This document shows positions 1 through 6,525 of a stretch of DNA of 50,001 bases, in pieces (the stretch's first letter is position 1; every line of letters starts with the position of its first letter). Both the position numbers and the translations under genes were made by a program. A model generated the notes under the pieces. It ran no database searches, was not told the DNA's origin, and saw only the letters and a program-made list of their open reading frames with translations. Origin of the DNA: Myxococcales bacterium (lineage in GTDB: Bacteria > Myxococcota_A > Polyangia > Polyangiales > Polyangiaceae); contig JANXLV010000156.1 of NCBI GenBank assembly GCA_025355005.1, forward strand, positions 1 to 50,001, in the 5' to 3' direction.

Positions 1-375
1 GACGATGACGATGATGAACCGGCACCGGCCTCCGTCCGGCGTCCTCCTCCTTTCACCGGGCGCGGTCCTGCAGGGCAGACGTATGAGGCAGCCACGTCCG
101 CGAACAAGCAGGAGGTCACGATCGGCTCGCAGAGCGGCCCCGATCTGACGAACGCCCAGCTCTCGGGCCCGTTGCGAAACGGCACGTTCGTCGGTGAATG
201 CGGCGCGTCCGACAACATGAAGGTGACAGTGAAGGTCGCGATCAAGATGGGGCGCCCCGTTGGCGTGAGCATCTATGCGTCCGACCCGGACGTCGCGGGC
301 TGCATCGATCGCTACGTGCGCACCTTCTCGTGGCCGTCCAGTCCGAAGATGGATTCGCTCACGACGACCTACTGA
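1..375 (+). CDS. C-terminal fragment of a kinase-like or AgmX-like protein (5' end outside window)
   Basis: The frame is open from base 1 to a TGA at 373-375, so only the last 124 residues are present. They start with an acidic stretch (DDDDDE) and a Pro/Arg-rich linker. A compact domain follows, with paired cysteines (GECGAS and VAGCIDRYV) and the ending FSWPSSPKMDSLTTTY. This pattern (a C-x-R-x-v-r-x-l-s-x-P-x-S-x-k-x-D ending) is one I associate with the C-terminal tails of myxobacterial Ser/Thr kinases and AgmX-type proteins. The kinase part itself is not visible, so the assignment is inference. The next gene begins 34 bp downstream on the same strand. Confidence 0.6.
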   Translation, partial: DDDDDEPAPASVRRPPPFTGRGPAGQTYEAATSANKQEVTIGSQSGPDLTNAQLSGPLRNGTFVGECGASDNMKVTVKVAIKMGRPVGVSIYASDPDVAGCIDRYVRTFSWPSSPKMDSLTTTY

Positions 376-409
376 TGGTTGTGTCGAGGTCAGCTATGCT
401 GGAGCGACG

Positions 410-1483
410 TTGAACACCCGCATCGCTCTCCTCGCCCTCTCCGCGTGCGCCGCATGCAACAATCCGAGTCCATCGAAGGGCCCGAACGCCTCGCCGACAT
501 CGAGCGCCGCGTCGCTCGCATCAGGCGCCGCGTCGCCAGCGACCAGCGGAGCGCCGAGCACGTCGAGCGTGTCGAGTTCCGCATTCGACGTCCACGAGTG
601 GGGCCTCGTCGATGTGCGATCAGGCACTACTGCATCCCTCGTCGGAGGCCCACCGGGTGGCCACACGAACTGGAATGCACCGCGACGCAAGCCGGTCCTC
701 TACTTCCATCTGGCGGATGGATCGAACGGAACCAGCGCAGTCGATGCGACCGTCACCGTCACGACGCCGCACCTCACGTTCGTCGAGACGTTTCCGAAGG
801 GCGAGCTGTCGAGCGACTCCAGCACGCTCACCTGGCGCGGCGTGCATGTTCGCAAGGAGAGCTGTCACGTCACGGGAGCGCCTCGTCGCGACGCACCCGA
901 GTGCCACACCGCGGACGGCTATTGCGAGGCCGCCGAGCTCCCGACCTACGAGACGCCCGACGCGAGCTGCATCGATTTCGCCGGCGCGTCCTTCAATCAC
1001 CTCTTCTATCGTGCGAACGGCACGCCGCCGGAGCTCCCGTACGACGTCGTCGTGAAAGGCAACCAGCTCTCGATCACCCATGCCCGCGCGACCGACATCG
1101 TCGGCCCCATCCTGTACGTGCACAACGACAGCGGCACGGTCACGCTCTCCACGATCGCACCACCCGCTGTTGGTCGCTCGATACTCGCCGATCCGCCGAA
1201 GGACACCGACGTGAAGTCCGCGCAAAACGCGCTCGACGCGGCCATGAAGGAGGTGGGCCTGACGGACGCGGAGATCGGCGCCTTCGATCGCGCGTGGTCG
1301 AACGATCTCTTCGGCAACGCCGGAGCCGCGCGCGAGCGAGATCAGCGCCGAGCCGCACTGGCCCCAAGCGACGTCCTGCTCTTCGTGCTTCCGGCATCGC
1401 TGGTGAACGGAGCCTCCACGGTCACCATCTCCCCAACCCCGCGAACCGTGCGCCGCTTCATGCTGGTGCGACTGCGCGTGTGA
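410..1483 (+). CDS. Putative lipoprotein of unknown function
   Basis: 357 residues. The start is taken as TTG at 410 because GGAG lies 5 bases upstream (401-404) and because it yields a lipoprotein-type signal (LLALSACAAC) with candidate lipid-anchored cysteines at residues 13 and 16. A Ser/Ala/Thr/Pro-rich linker of about 35 residues follows, then a globular region opening FDVHEWGLVDV. The middle is cysteine-rich (about residues 140-190, including ESCHVTG, PECHTADGYCEAAE and DASCIDF), which suggests disulfides and export. The C-terminal part carries the dipeptide pattern of a beta-rich domain. I do not recognise the family. A longer reading starting at 275 is in frame, but it would overlap the previous gene and lose the signal peptide. 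Confidence 0.7.
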   Translation: MNTRIALLALSACAACNNPSPSKGPNASPTSSAASLASGAASPATSGAPSTSSVSSSAFDVHEWGLVDVRSGTTASLVGGPPGGHTNWNAPRRKPVLYFHLADGSNGTSAVDATVTVTTPHLTFVETFPKGELSSDSSTLTWRGVHVRKESCHVTGAPRRDAPECHTADGYCEAAELPTYETPDASCIDFAGASFNHLFYRANGTPPELPYDVVVKGNQLSITHARATDIVGPILYVHNDSGTVTLSTIAPPAVGRSILADPPKDTDVKSAQNALDAAMKEVGLTDAEIGAFDRAWSNDLFGNAGAARERDQRRAALAPSDVLLFVLPASLVNGASTVTISPTPRTVRRFMLVRLRV

Positions 1484-1492
1484 GCAACAGAC

Positions 1493-1828
1493 TCAGGGAG
1501 TCAGGATGAGCAGCGCTGCCATGGGGTCGGCGTCGAACGCAACGAAGTCGGCGCCATGCGCGTGAACGAGAGTATGGATGTCGGCCGTTGCACGGTTGCC
1601 GACGCGAAGCCAGACGACCTTCGGCGGGAAGCCATGAAGGAAGCTGAGTTGTCGAAAGTCTGCGTCCTTCGAAACGATCGCGAACCCGCCCTGCTTCGCG
1701 TGCTCCCAGACGACCAGATCGTCGGCGCTCGCGAGACCGACGTCGCGCACGTGGGCTGATCCGGGGAACAGGTCGATAAGCAGTGCGACGAGTCGCGGAG
1801 ACAGGTTCTGATCGAAGAGAAGCTTCAC
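1493..1828 (-). CDS. DUF5615-family PIN-like toxin
   Basis: 111 residues, the usual length for this family of small PIN-like (Mut7-C-type) nucleases. It opens MKLLFDQNLSPRLVALL and contains ASADDLVVWEHA and IVSKDADF. The acidic residues D6, D36/D37 and D55/D57 match the expected metal-binding positions, and the family signature VVWLRVGN is present near residue 73. The start is GTG at 1828, sharing GTGA with the stop of the DUF433 gene and lacking its own ribosome-binding site, so it is probably translationally coupled. DUF433/DUF5615 pairs are an established toxin-antitoxin arrangement. Activity here is inferred. Confidence 0.88.
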   Translation of the reverse strand: MKLLFDQNLSPRLVALLIDLFPGSAHVRDVGLASADDLVVWEHAKQGGFAIVSKDADFRQLSFLHGFPPKVVWLRVGNRATADIHTLVHAHGADFVAFDADPMAALLILTP

Positions 1829-2052
1829 GCCGCGGGGACCGCGAACAGCCGCCGCTCGCGATCAGCGGCGAAGGCCAAGCACGCGCGAATGTCCTCGGAC
1901 GTCAGGTCTGGAAAGTCCCGCACGATCTCCTGCTCGGACATCCCCGAAGCGAGGTACTCGAGCACGTCGTATACCGTGATCCGAAGACCGCGAATGCACG
2001 GCTTTCCGCCGCGCTTCCCCGCCTCGATGGTGATCACCTTCTGGTAGTCCAT
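1825..2052 (-). CDS. DUF433 antitoxin
   Basis: 75 residues matching the DUF433 pattern: ITIEAGKRGGKPCIRGLRITV, then YDVLEYLASGMSEQEIVRDFPDLTSEDIRACLAFA. This is a small winged-helix DNA-binding antitoxin that normally neutralises the DUF5615 partner and represses its own operon. The start is uncertain. ATG at 2052 gives the usual family length and sits 13 bp after the stop of the upstream gene but has no Shine-Dalgarno. An in-frame ATG at 2091 has GGAG six bases upstream, adds 13 residues and overlaps the upstream gene. The toxin gene follows with a 4-bp overlap. Confidence 0.85.
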   Translation of the reverse strand: MDYQKVITIEAGKRGGKPCIRGLRITVYDVLEYLASGMSEQEIVRDFPDLTSEDIRACLAFAADRERRLFAVPAA

Positions 2053-2065
2053 CGCTGGATCGTAG

Positions 2066-2653
2066 CTAAGCGCCCTTTGCTGAGCAAGCATGGGGCGCTC
2101 CGAGCTTCACGGGCACCTCGGGTATCGTCAGGCCGCTCGTGACGACGCGCGCTGGCGTCGCCGGAAGCGGAGTGACCTCCTGACAGGGCCCATCTTGCTT
2201 GTGCAGGCGCTGCTCGTATCCGGGCGTCGCGCATGTCTGTTCGACGGCGGTTTCGATCCCGATCGAAGGCGTTCCCAGAGGGCCAAGCGCGAACGTGAGC
2301 GGCGCGCGCGCCTCGGGTGAAGCCGCGCCATCCATCGTTCCCGAGACCCGGACACCGATCGGTCGCGTGCCTCCTGCGAACCCAACGGATGCGTGTAGAT
2401 TCCACGCTTCTTCTGTCGAATTCAGCCGCAGACCCACGAATGTGAACGCCGTCGTGCCGTCCTTGGTGCGTGGTGCAAGCGCATCACGCAGACCTGCCGC
2501 GAGCGGAACGGCGGCGCGGACCGCGTCTTCCGTCGGCGGCGTGTAGTGCGTTTCGGTGTGGAGTGTGAGCAGCGCGATGGGCAACCACAGCACCGTGGCG
2601 GCGGTGCCCGCAGCGGCGTCGGCGAGGTCTCGCGGCTGGCCCATGCTGGGCAT
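2066..2653 (-). CDS. Hypothetical protein with one N-terminal hydrophobic segment
   Basis: 195 residues starting MPSMGQPRDLADAAAGTA. One hydrophobic stretch (TVLWLPIALLTLHT, about residues 19-32) could be a signal or anchor, followed by a soluble domain (FTFVGLRLNSTEEAWNLHASVGFAGG) and a pair of cysteines late in the chain (EQTCATPG, DGPCQEV). No family recognised. Between 2653 and the divergent AgmX-type gene the frame stays open (DKEWSEWKYEK) but has no ATG, GTG or TTG, so 2653 is the best start; a second ATG at 2644 is possible. The frame continues open far beyond 2717, but that part is antisense to the AgmX-type gene and does not look like protein. The gene lies directly upstream of the DUF433/DUF5615 pair on the same strand. 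Confidence 0.6.
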   Translation of the reverse strand: MPSMGQPRDLADAAAGTAATVLWLPIALLTLHTETHYTPPTEDAVRAAVPLAAGLRDALAPRTKDGTTAFTFVGLRLNSTEEAWNLHASVGFAGGTRPIGVRVSGTMDGAASPEARAPLTFALGPLGTPSIGIETAVEQTCATPGYEQRLHKQDGPCQEVTPLPATPARVVTSGLTIPEVPVKLGAPHACSAKGA

Positions 2654-2716
2654 CTTCTCGTACTTCCACTCGCTCCATTCCTTGTCGAGCGGGTAGTGCT
2701 CGCGGCGGAGGCGAGC

Positions 2717-3355
2717 GTGGTCGCCGCGCAGAAAGCACCGGACAAGTTCGACGCGATCGAGGCGCTCGATCCGATCGCGCTGCGAGGCAACATGTGGGGC
2801 GACGCGATCGGCGATGCGTTCGGCGCTGGCGGCCTGGGGCTCAGCGGCGTGGGCGTGGGTGGTGGTGCTGCAGGGGAGGGCATCGGCCTGGGCAACATCG
2901 GTACGCTCGGTCACGGCGCGGGCACCGGGACGGGGCAGGGCTTCGGTGGCGGGAGTGGTCGGCTTGGCAGCGGCAGCGGTGCGGGCACGCCGTCTCTTCG
3001 ACAGGGAGCCACGCAGGTGAACGGACGTTTGCCACCGGAGGTCATCCAGCGCATCGTCCGGCAGAACTTCGGACGCTTCCGCCTCTGCTACGAGAACGGC
3101 CTGCGCACGAACCCGCAGCTCGCGGGGCGCGTGGCGGTGAAGTTCGTGATCGACGAGAAGGGCAGCGTGAAATCCGCCAGCGACGGCGGCTCCGACCTCC
3201 CCGATACCAGTGTGGTGAGCTGCGTCGTGCGCGGCTTCACCAACCTGTCGTTCCCTCAGCCCGAGAGCGGATTCGTCACCGTGGTGTATCCCGTGATCTT
3301 CTCGCCTGGAGCTCCCGCGCCCGCGCCCGCGCCGCCGCCCGCAAAGAAGCCGTGA
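2717..3355 (+). CDS. AgmX/PglI C-terminal-domain protein, probably 5'-truncated
   Basis: 212 residues from a GTG at 2717, which has GGAGG five bases upstream. It opens with a short segment leading into a glycine-rich stretch (WGDAIGDAFGAGGLGLSG, then GIGLGNIGTLGHGAGTGTGQGFG). The AgmX/PglI C-terminal domain follows at about residues 95-195 (RLPPEVIQRIVRQNFGRFRLCYENGL, GRVAVKFVID, SCVVRGFTNLSFPQPESG). It ends with a Pro/Ala tail. AgmX is linked to adventurous gliding in Myxococcus xanthus, and related proteins resemble TonB energy transducers. Full-length relatives have an N-terminal membrane or FHA region that is absent here, so the product may be a remnant. A divergent gene begins 63 bp upstream. 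Confidence 0.8.
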   Translation: MVAAQKAPDKFDAIEALDPIALRGNMWGDAIGDAFGAGGLGLSGVGVGGGAAGEGIGLGNIGTLGHGAGTGTGQGFGGGSGRLGSGSGAGTPSLRQGATQVNGRLPPEVIQRIVRQNFGRFRLCYENGLRTNPQLAGRVAVKFVIDEKGSVKSASDGGSDLPDTSVVSCVVRGFTNLSFPQPESGFVTVVYPVIFSPGAPAPAPAPPPAKKP

Positions 3356-3399
3356 TGCACGGCGAATAGGCAAGTGGCCAGTGATGACGACCGGAGGCG

Positions 3400-3448
3400 C
3401 CGGCGCGCGCTTGCCGACGCGAAGCCAGATGAACCTGTTTCCGTGATG
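3400..3448 (-). pseudogene. Decayed fragment of a second DUF5615 toxin gene
   Basis: On the minus strand this stretch reads HHGNRFIWLRVGKRA, which lines up with LHGFPPKVVWLRVGNRA in the DUF5615 toxin at 1493-1828. A 19-base segment is identical between the two places (1596-1614 and 3411-3429) and is read in the same codon phase. No start, no upstream conserved region and no partner antitoxin are visible, so this would be only a scrap. The coincidence of identical DNA and identical reading frame argues for a shared origin. Confidence 0.4.
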
Positions 3449-3511
3449 GCGGCGTCAGCGAAACGCATCGAGGTTGCTCGCTTGGTTTATCTACCACCCA
3501 CCTGTCCCGTT

Positions 3512-4165
3512 ATGTTACGCCGAGGGATGATCCTCTCCAGTCGGCTCTGGTTCGGAAGCACCATCATCGCCGTTGGGTGCGCCTTCGCTTGTTCCTGCTC
3601 CAGCAGCAGCGGAGGTGGCGCCACCGACCCGGGGAAGACGAACGAAGCAGGGGCCGATTCGAGCTCCACGGCCGATGGCGGCAGTGACCCTGGCCCGAAG
3701 GATGCTTCGTCGAGCGAGACGGCGAGCCCGTGCGGCACGGCCGAATACGGTCTTCCCCAAGCCATGGGTACGCTCAGCTTCAAGGCCGATGGCGTGCTCG
3801 TCAACACGTTCACCCAGCTGATGGAGAGCCCGGACCTCAACGGTGGCGCCACCCTGATCATCGGGATCAATGGCACCAAAGCCGACAAGCATACCGGGCC
3901 TTTCATCGGTCTGCGGTTCAGCGGGACTGCTGCAGGCGATTACACCTGCGCGACTGGGAACCAAACGCATATAGATTACACCGCCGACGACGCGCTCCCC
4001 ACACCCCCGGCGGAGGCCGCGATGGGATCGGGCAATTGCAAGTTCCACATCACCTCGTACGGCGCGGTGGGCGAGCCCATCGTAGGCACCTTCCAGGGGT
4101 TACTCCAGGCCCCCACCAACGTGACGATCACCGAGGGCGCCTTCAGCCTGACTCGCTGCAAGTAG
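3512..4165 (+). CDS. Putative lipoprotein of unknown function
   Basis: 217 residues from ATG 3512; a second ATG at 3527 (MILSSRLWFG) is equally possible. The N-terminus is a signal sequence (STIIAVGCAFACSC) with several candidate lipid-anchored cysteines, followed by a SSSSGGG linker rich in Ser, Asp and Gly, typical of myxobacterial lipoproteins. The mature domain (about residues 75-217) has a beta-rich pattern: TLSFKADGVLVNTFTQ, ATLIIGINGT, FIGLRFSGTAAGDYTC, GTFQGLLQAPTNVTITEGAFSLTRCK. The pattern of a low-complexity linker followed by a small beta domain ending in a GxFsltR strand recurs in secreted proteins whose function is unknown. Expected location is the outer membrane or periplasm. 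Confidence 0.7.
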   Translation: MLRRGMILSSRLWFGSTIIAVGCAFACSCSSSSGGGATDPGKTNEAGADSSSTADGGSDPGPKDASSSETASPCGTAEYGLPQAMGTLSFKADGVLVNTFTQLMESPDLNGGATLIIGINGTKADKHTGPFIGLRFSGTAAGDYTCATGNQTHIDYTADDALPTPPAEAAMGSGNCKFHITSYGAVGEPIVGTFQGLLQAPTNVTITEGAFSLTRCK

Positions 4166-4323
4166 CCTGTGATCTGCAAGCCGCCCTCCTGGCTGGTCGT
4201 CGGCCTCCGCGGAACGAGCGCCTCGACAAGGCGTCGAGAATCGTGAACGTCGATTTGGTCTTCGAGCGAGTCTACTAGCGACGCTCCGCTTAACTCTCTG
4301 ACGGTGCATCCCGTAGTATCGTC

Positions 4324-5079
4324 ATGCGGGCTGGCGTTCTCTTCGGGTGGGCGGTGATAGCGGTCGCGAGTGCCACGACTGCGTGTGATCCCGCGCTTGG
4401 CGGCGCGGCGGACCCGACGGGGCAGGGCGACCAAGGCTGGAGCCCTGCGCACTACACCTGCAGAACACCCACTGTGGCCCCGGGCCCCGCTCCGTCGTCT
4501 GAACGCGTTATCGAGAGGTGCAAGGCCATTCCGGAGCCGGAGAACCAGGAGATACTGTCTTTCGAAGGCTGCGACAGAGCGCCGACGTTCGAGTGCCAGA
4601 GCAACAAGGATTGCACCACTCGCACAGCCGGCTACTGCCGATGGTTGCCGGTCTGTTGTGGTGGGAACTGCCCACCACAGGGCACGCGTTGCTTTTACGC
4701 CGCGTGCACGAGTGATCTCGACTGCGGCAGCGGCAGTGGTTGCGTCTGCGGCGACGAGGCGACGCGAAGTCCGGCTCCTGGCATTCCTCCTACCGATGGT
4801 GGCAGTCGTTGCATGCCGTCAGAGTGCCGGTCCGACGCCGAGTGTCCCGACGGAAGGGCGTGCTCGTACATGCCCAACATCTGCCCGGACCGGTTCTGCG
4901 GTGTCGTTGGCGCCGCACCGGAAGGACTTTACTGTCACACCGCCGCGGACTCTTGCGCGGGCGATTCGGACTGTGCCGTGCAAGATCATTGCATCGCCGC
5001 CATGCCCAACGCATGTCCAGGCACGGGTGCGGGCCCTACCTGGCACTGCGGGAGGGAGTTCGAAGGGGTCGAGTACTAG
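4324..5079 (+). CDS. Cysteine-repeat lipoprotein
   Basis: 251 residues. The signal peptide MRAGVLFGWAVIAVASATTAC ends in a plausible lipobox (C21). The mature part contains about four repeats of the form C-x-S/G-D-x-D/E-C-x(4-7)-C: CQSNKDCTTRTAGYC, CTSDLDCGSGSGCVC, CRSDAECPDGRAC, CAGDSDCAVQDHC. There are also vicinal cysteines (PVCCGGNCPP). Such tandem Cys motifs are common in myxobacterial surface proteins and probably form small disulfide-bonded modules. No enzymatic motif is visible. ATG 4324 has no clear Shine-Dalgarno. The 158 bp before it and the 42 bp after it contain no other gene. Confidence 0.75.
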   Translation: MRAGVLFGWAVIAVASATTACDPALGGAADPTGQGDQGWSPAHYTCRTPTVAPGPAPSSERVIERCKAIPEPENQEILSFEGCDRAPTFECQSNKDCTTRTAGYCRWLPVCCGGNCPPQGTRCFYAACTSDLDCGSGSGCVCGDEATRSPAPGIPPTDGGSRCMPSECRSDAECPDGRACSYMPNICPDRFCGVVGAAPEGLYCHTAADSCAGDSDCAVQDHCIAAMPNACPGTGAGPTWHCGREFEGVEY

Positions 5080-5112
5080 TCGCGCTCGTACGAGTACTTC
5101 GACCGCGCTCCA

Positions 5113-5133
5113 TGTGTTACTATGTGCAACACA
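5113..5133. promoter_or_regulatory. Inverted repeat at the antitoxin start, candidate operator
   Basis: TGTGTT (5113-5118) and AACACA (5128-5133) form perfect 6-bp arms around a 9-bp spacer. They straddle the first possible start codon (5122) and abut the second (5134) of the antitoxin gene. RHH-type antitoxins commonly bind such palindromes to repress their own operon. A separate 10-bp palindrome, CTCGTACGAG, lies at 5085-5094. Function is inferred from position only. Confidence 0.4.
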
Positions 5134-5406
5134 ATGGCATCGCGCGCTGGCAAGACCTCCACATTCTCGATCTCCGTCGACAAGGAGACGCAGCGCATCC
5201 TCAAGACGGAAGCGAAGCGCAACTACGGCGGCAATGTCTCCGCGCTCGTCTCCGCGATCGCAAAGGAAGCGAAACGCCAGCACGCGCTGGACTGGCTCCT
5301 CCAGCGCGCCGCCGCCCCCGCGATCACGAACGAGGAACGCGACACGCTGCTCGCCGAGATCGATGGCGCACCCGCACCGAAGAAGCGCCGCCGTCGCGCA
5401 GCATGA
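5122..5406 (+). CDS. Antitoxin of a VapBC-like module
   Basis: 94 residues from ATG 5122, or 90 from ATG 5134 (MASRAGKTS); neither has a Shine-Dalgarno. The segment STFSISVDKETQRILKTEAKRNYGGNVSALVSAIAKEA resembles a ribbon-helix-helix DNA-binding domain: a short beta strand, then two helices. The tail is basic (KKRRRRAA). Small size, an ATGA overlap with a PIN-domain gene and the inverted repeat over the start all point to an antitoxin that binds both its toxin and its own promoter. Confidence 0.8.
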   Translation: MCNTMASRAGKTSTFSISVDKETQRILKTEAKRNYGGNVSALVSAIAKEAKRQHALDWLLQRAAAPAITNEERDTLLAEIDGAPAPKKRRRRAA

Positions 5407-5783
5407 CCATCCGCGGCATCACGCTCGACGCGGGCGCATTAACCGCGATCGAGCGAAAAAAGCAGCGCGGAATGCAGCTCCTCCAGCTCTCCCAACAACG
5501 CCTCGCAGTGCTGTCCGTGCCGATCCCCGTCGTCGCCGAGTGGTGGAAAGGCCGAACGGACGTGCGCGAGCACATCCTGGACGCCGTGAACGTCGAACCG
5601 CTCACGCTTGCCGTCGCGAAGGCCGCAGGGGAAGCGCAAGCCAACATCCGCGGAGCCTCCGCCATCGACGCCATCGTGATGGCCTTCGCCGCAAGCCGAG
5701 GCGACGTGGTCTTCACGAGCGACCCGAAGGACCTAGAATCGCTGCGCACCTACTTCCCGACCGTGCGAGTCCTCACCTGCTGA
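5403..5783 (+). CDS. PIN-domain toxin (VapC-like ribonuclease)
   Basis: 126 residues, the normal VapC length. It starts at ATG 5403, overlapping the antitoxin stop by 4 bp (ATGA). The acidic PIN positions are all visible: D9 in ITLDAGAL, E46 in PVVAEWW, D89 in SAIDAIVMAFA and D107 in VFTSDPKDL. These residues coordinate the metal ion in this endoribonuclease family. VapC toxins cut specific tRNAs or rRNA; the target here is unknown. The gene converges on the damaged RelE-type module downstream. Confidence 0.88.
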   Translation: MTIRGITLDAGALTAIERKKQRGMQLLQLSQQRLAVLSVPIPVVAEWWKGRTDVREHILDAVNVEPLTLAVAKAAGEAQANIRGASAIDAIVMAFAASRGDVVFTSDPKDLESLRTYFPTVRVLTC

Positions 5784-5844
5784 TCGAGCAAGAAGAAGCA
5801 GGCTGAGAAGAGCTGCCCACCCCCGCCGCCGCTACGCGTCGTCG

Positions 5845-5900
5845 ACCCCTCCCAAATCGCGTGCTCGCGCCGATGGCGCTCCGCGCGCTCAGGGAGGGGT
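5845..5900. repeat. Long inverted repeat between convergent toxin genes
   Basis: ACCCCTCCC (5845-5853) and GGGAGGGGT (5892-5900) are perfectly complementary 9-base arms separated by 38 bases rich in GCGC. The structure lies between the end of the PIN toxin and the end of the minus-strand RelE-like gene, so it could act as a bidirectional terminator. There is no T-tract, and the role is a guess. Confidence 0.3.
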
Positions 5901-5907
5901 GCCGCGA

Positions 5908-6211
5908 TCACGGAAGAGGAGGCCCGCTCCCTCTCGTGCCGTGCCACACCGCGTGCACGACAACGAGATCGTCCTCGATCGTGAAGTAGAGCGCGTGCCG
6001 CGTTCTCGGCATGCGAACCTTCCGCACCGCCCCCCCCGCCAATCTCCCCCCAAACCTGGGCGTGCGTCGGTATCTGTGCCAGAAGGTCGATCGCCAGCGC
6101 CAGCTCGTCCGCGAAGAGCCCGGGCGCCGCCGCGCGGTTCGCACGCCACCACGCGGAGGCTGTCTCCGCCTGCTCCGTCGCAGCAAGCGTGAACTCGACG
6201 CGGAAGCTCAA
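5908..6211 (-). pseudogene. RelE/ParE-type toxin, frameshifted at a homopolymer
   Basis: Two minus-strand frames must be joined to give a complete RelE/ParE protein of about 100 residues. The first part reads from TTG 6211: FRVEFTLAATEQAETASAWW, then LAIDLLAQIPTHAQVWGEIGG. The second part is in another frame and ends at 5908: VRKVRMPRTRHALYFTIEDDLVVVHAVWHG. The switch falls at a run of eight C on the plus strand (6030-6037), eight G on the coding strand. Read without the shift, the frame runs on to 5750 as unrelated sequence. The end of the second part matches the conserved RelE C-terminus. Either the toxin is inactivated or phase-variable, or the run was misread. Confidence 0.78.
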
Positions 6212-6441
6212 TGCTTCGCGCGAAGGCGCGCAAGCACCTCGCTCGCGGCGACGCCTGCGCCCGGGACGTGCGCGGCGATCGAGGCGGTCAGGAAGCCGTG
6301 GACGCGAGCGCGCTCGGCAAGGTCGAGCGTGTCGAGGTCATCCGCCGGAATGAGCTCCACTTCGGTGCCGTCGGGCAAGGAGCAGGGCTCATCGAGGACG
6401 AGGCGGCCCGCCCGAACGCGAGCGCGAAGGGTGTTCGACAT
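6208..6441 (-). CDS. Antitoxin paired with the frameshifted RelE-type toxin
   Basis: 77 residues from ATG 6441. The N-terminus (MSNTLRARVRAGRLVLDEPCSLPDGTEVELIPADD) resembles small AbrB/DUF104-like antitoxins in which a short beta segment (VRAGRLVL) precedes LPDGTEVEL. An acidic helical tail follows (DDLDTLDLAERARVHGFLTASIAAHV). It overlaps the toxin start by 4 bp (TTGA), the usual toxin-antitoxin arrangement. The reading frame is intact even though the toxin is broken. No Shine-Dalgarno is visible. Confidence 0.75.
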   Translation of the reverse strand: MSNTLRARVRAGRLVLDEPCSLPDGTEVELIPADDLDTLDLAERARVHGFLTASIAAHVPGAGVAASEVLARLRAKH

Positions 6442-6525
6442 CGTTGAGTGATAGCACGGCTGCTCCCTACAGTAAGCACGCGGAACGCATGGCCGCTTTG
6501 TATCGGTCGAAGGCCTATGCGACGG

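Noticed and set aside
2654..3373. Long upstream extension of the minus-strand hypothetical gene
   Set aside because: This part is antisense to the AgmX-type domain, is Arg/His-rich and has no start codon in the 63 bp before the AgmX start, so only 2066-2653 was kept.
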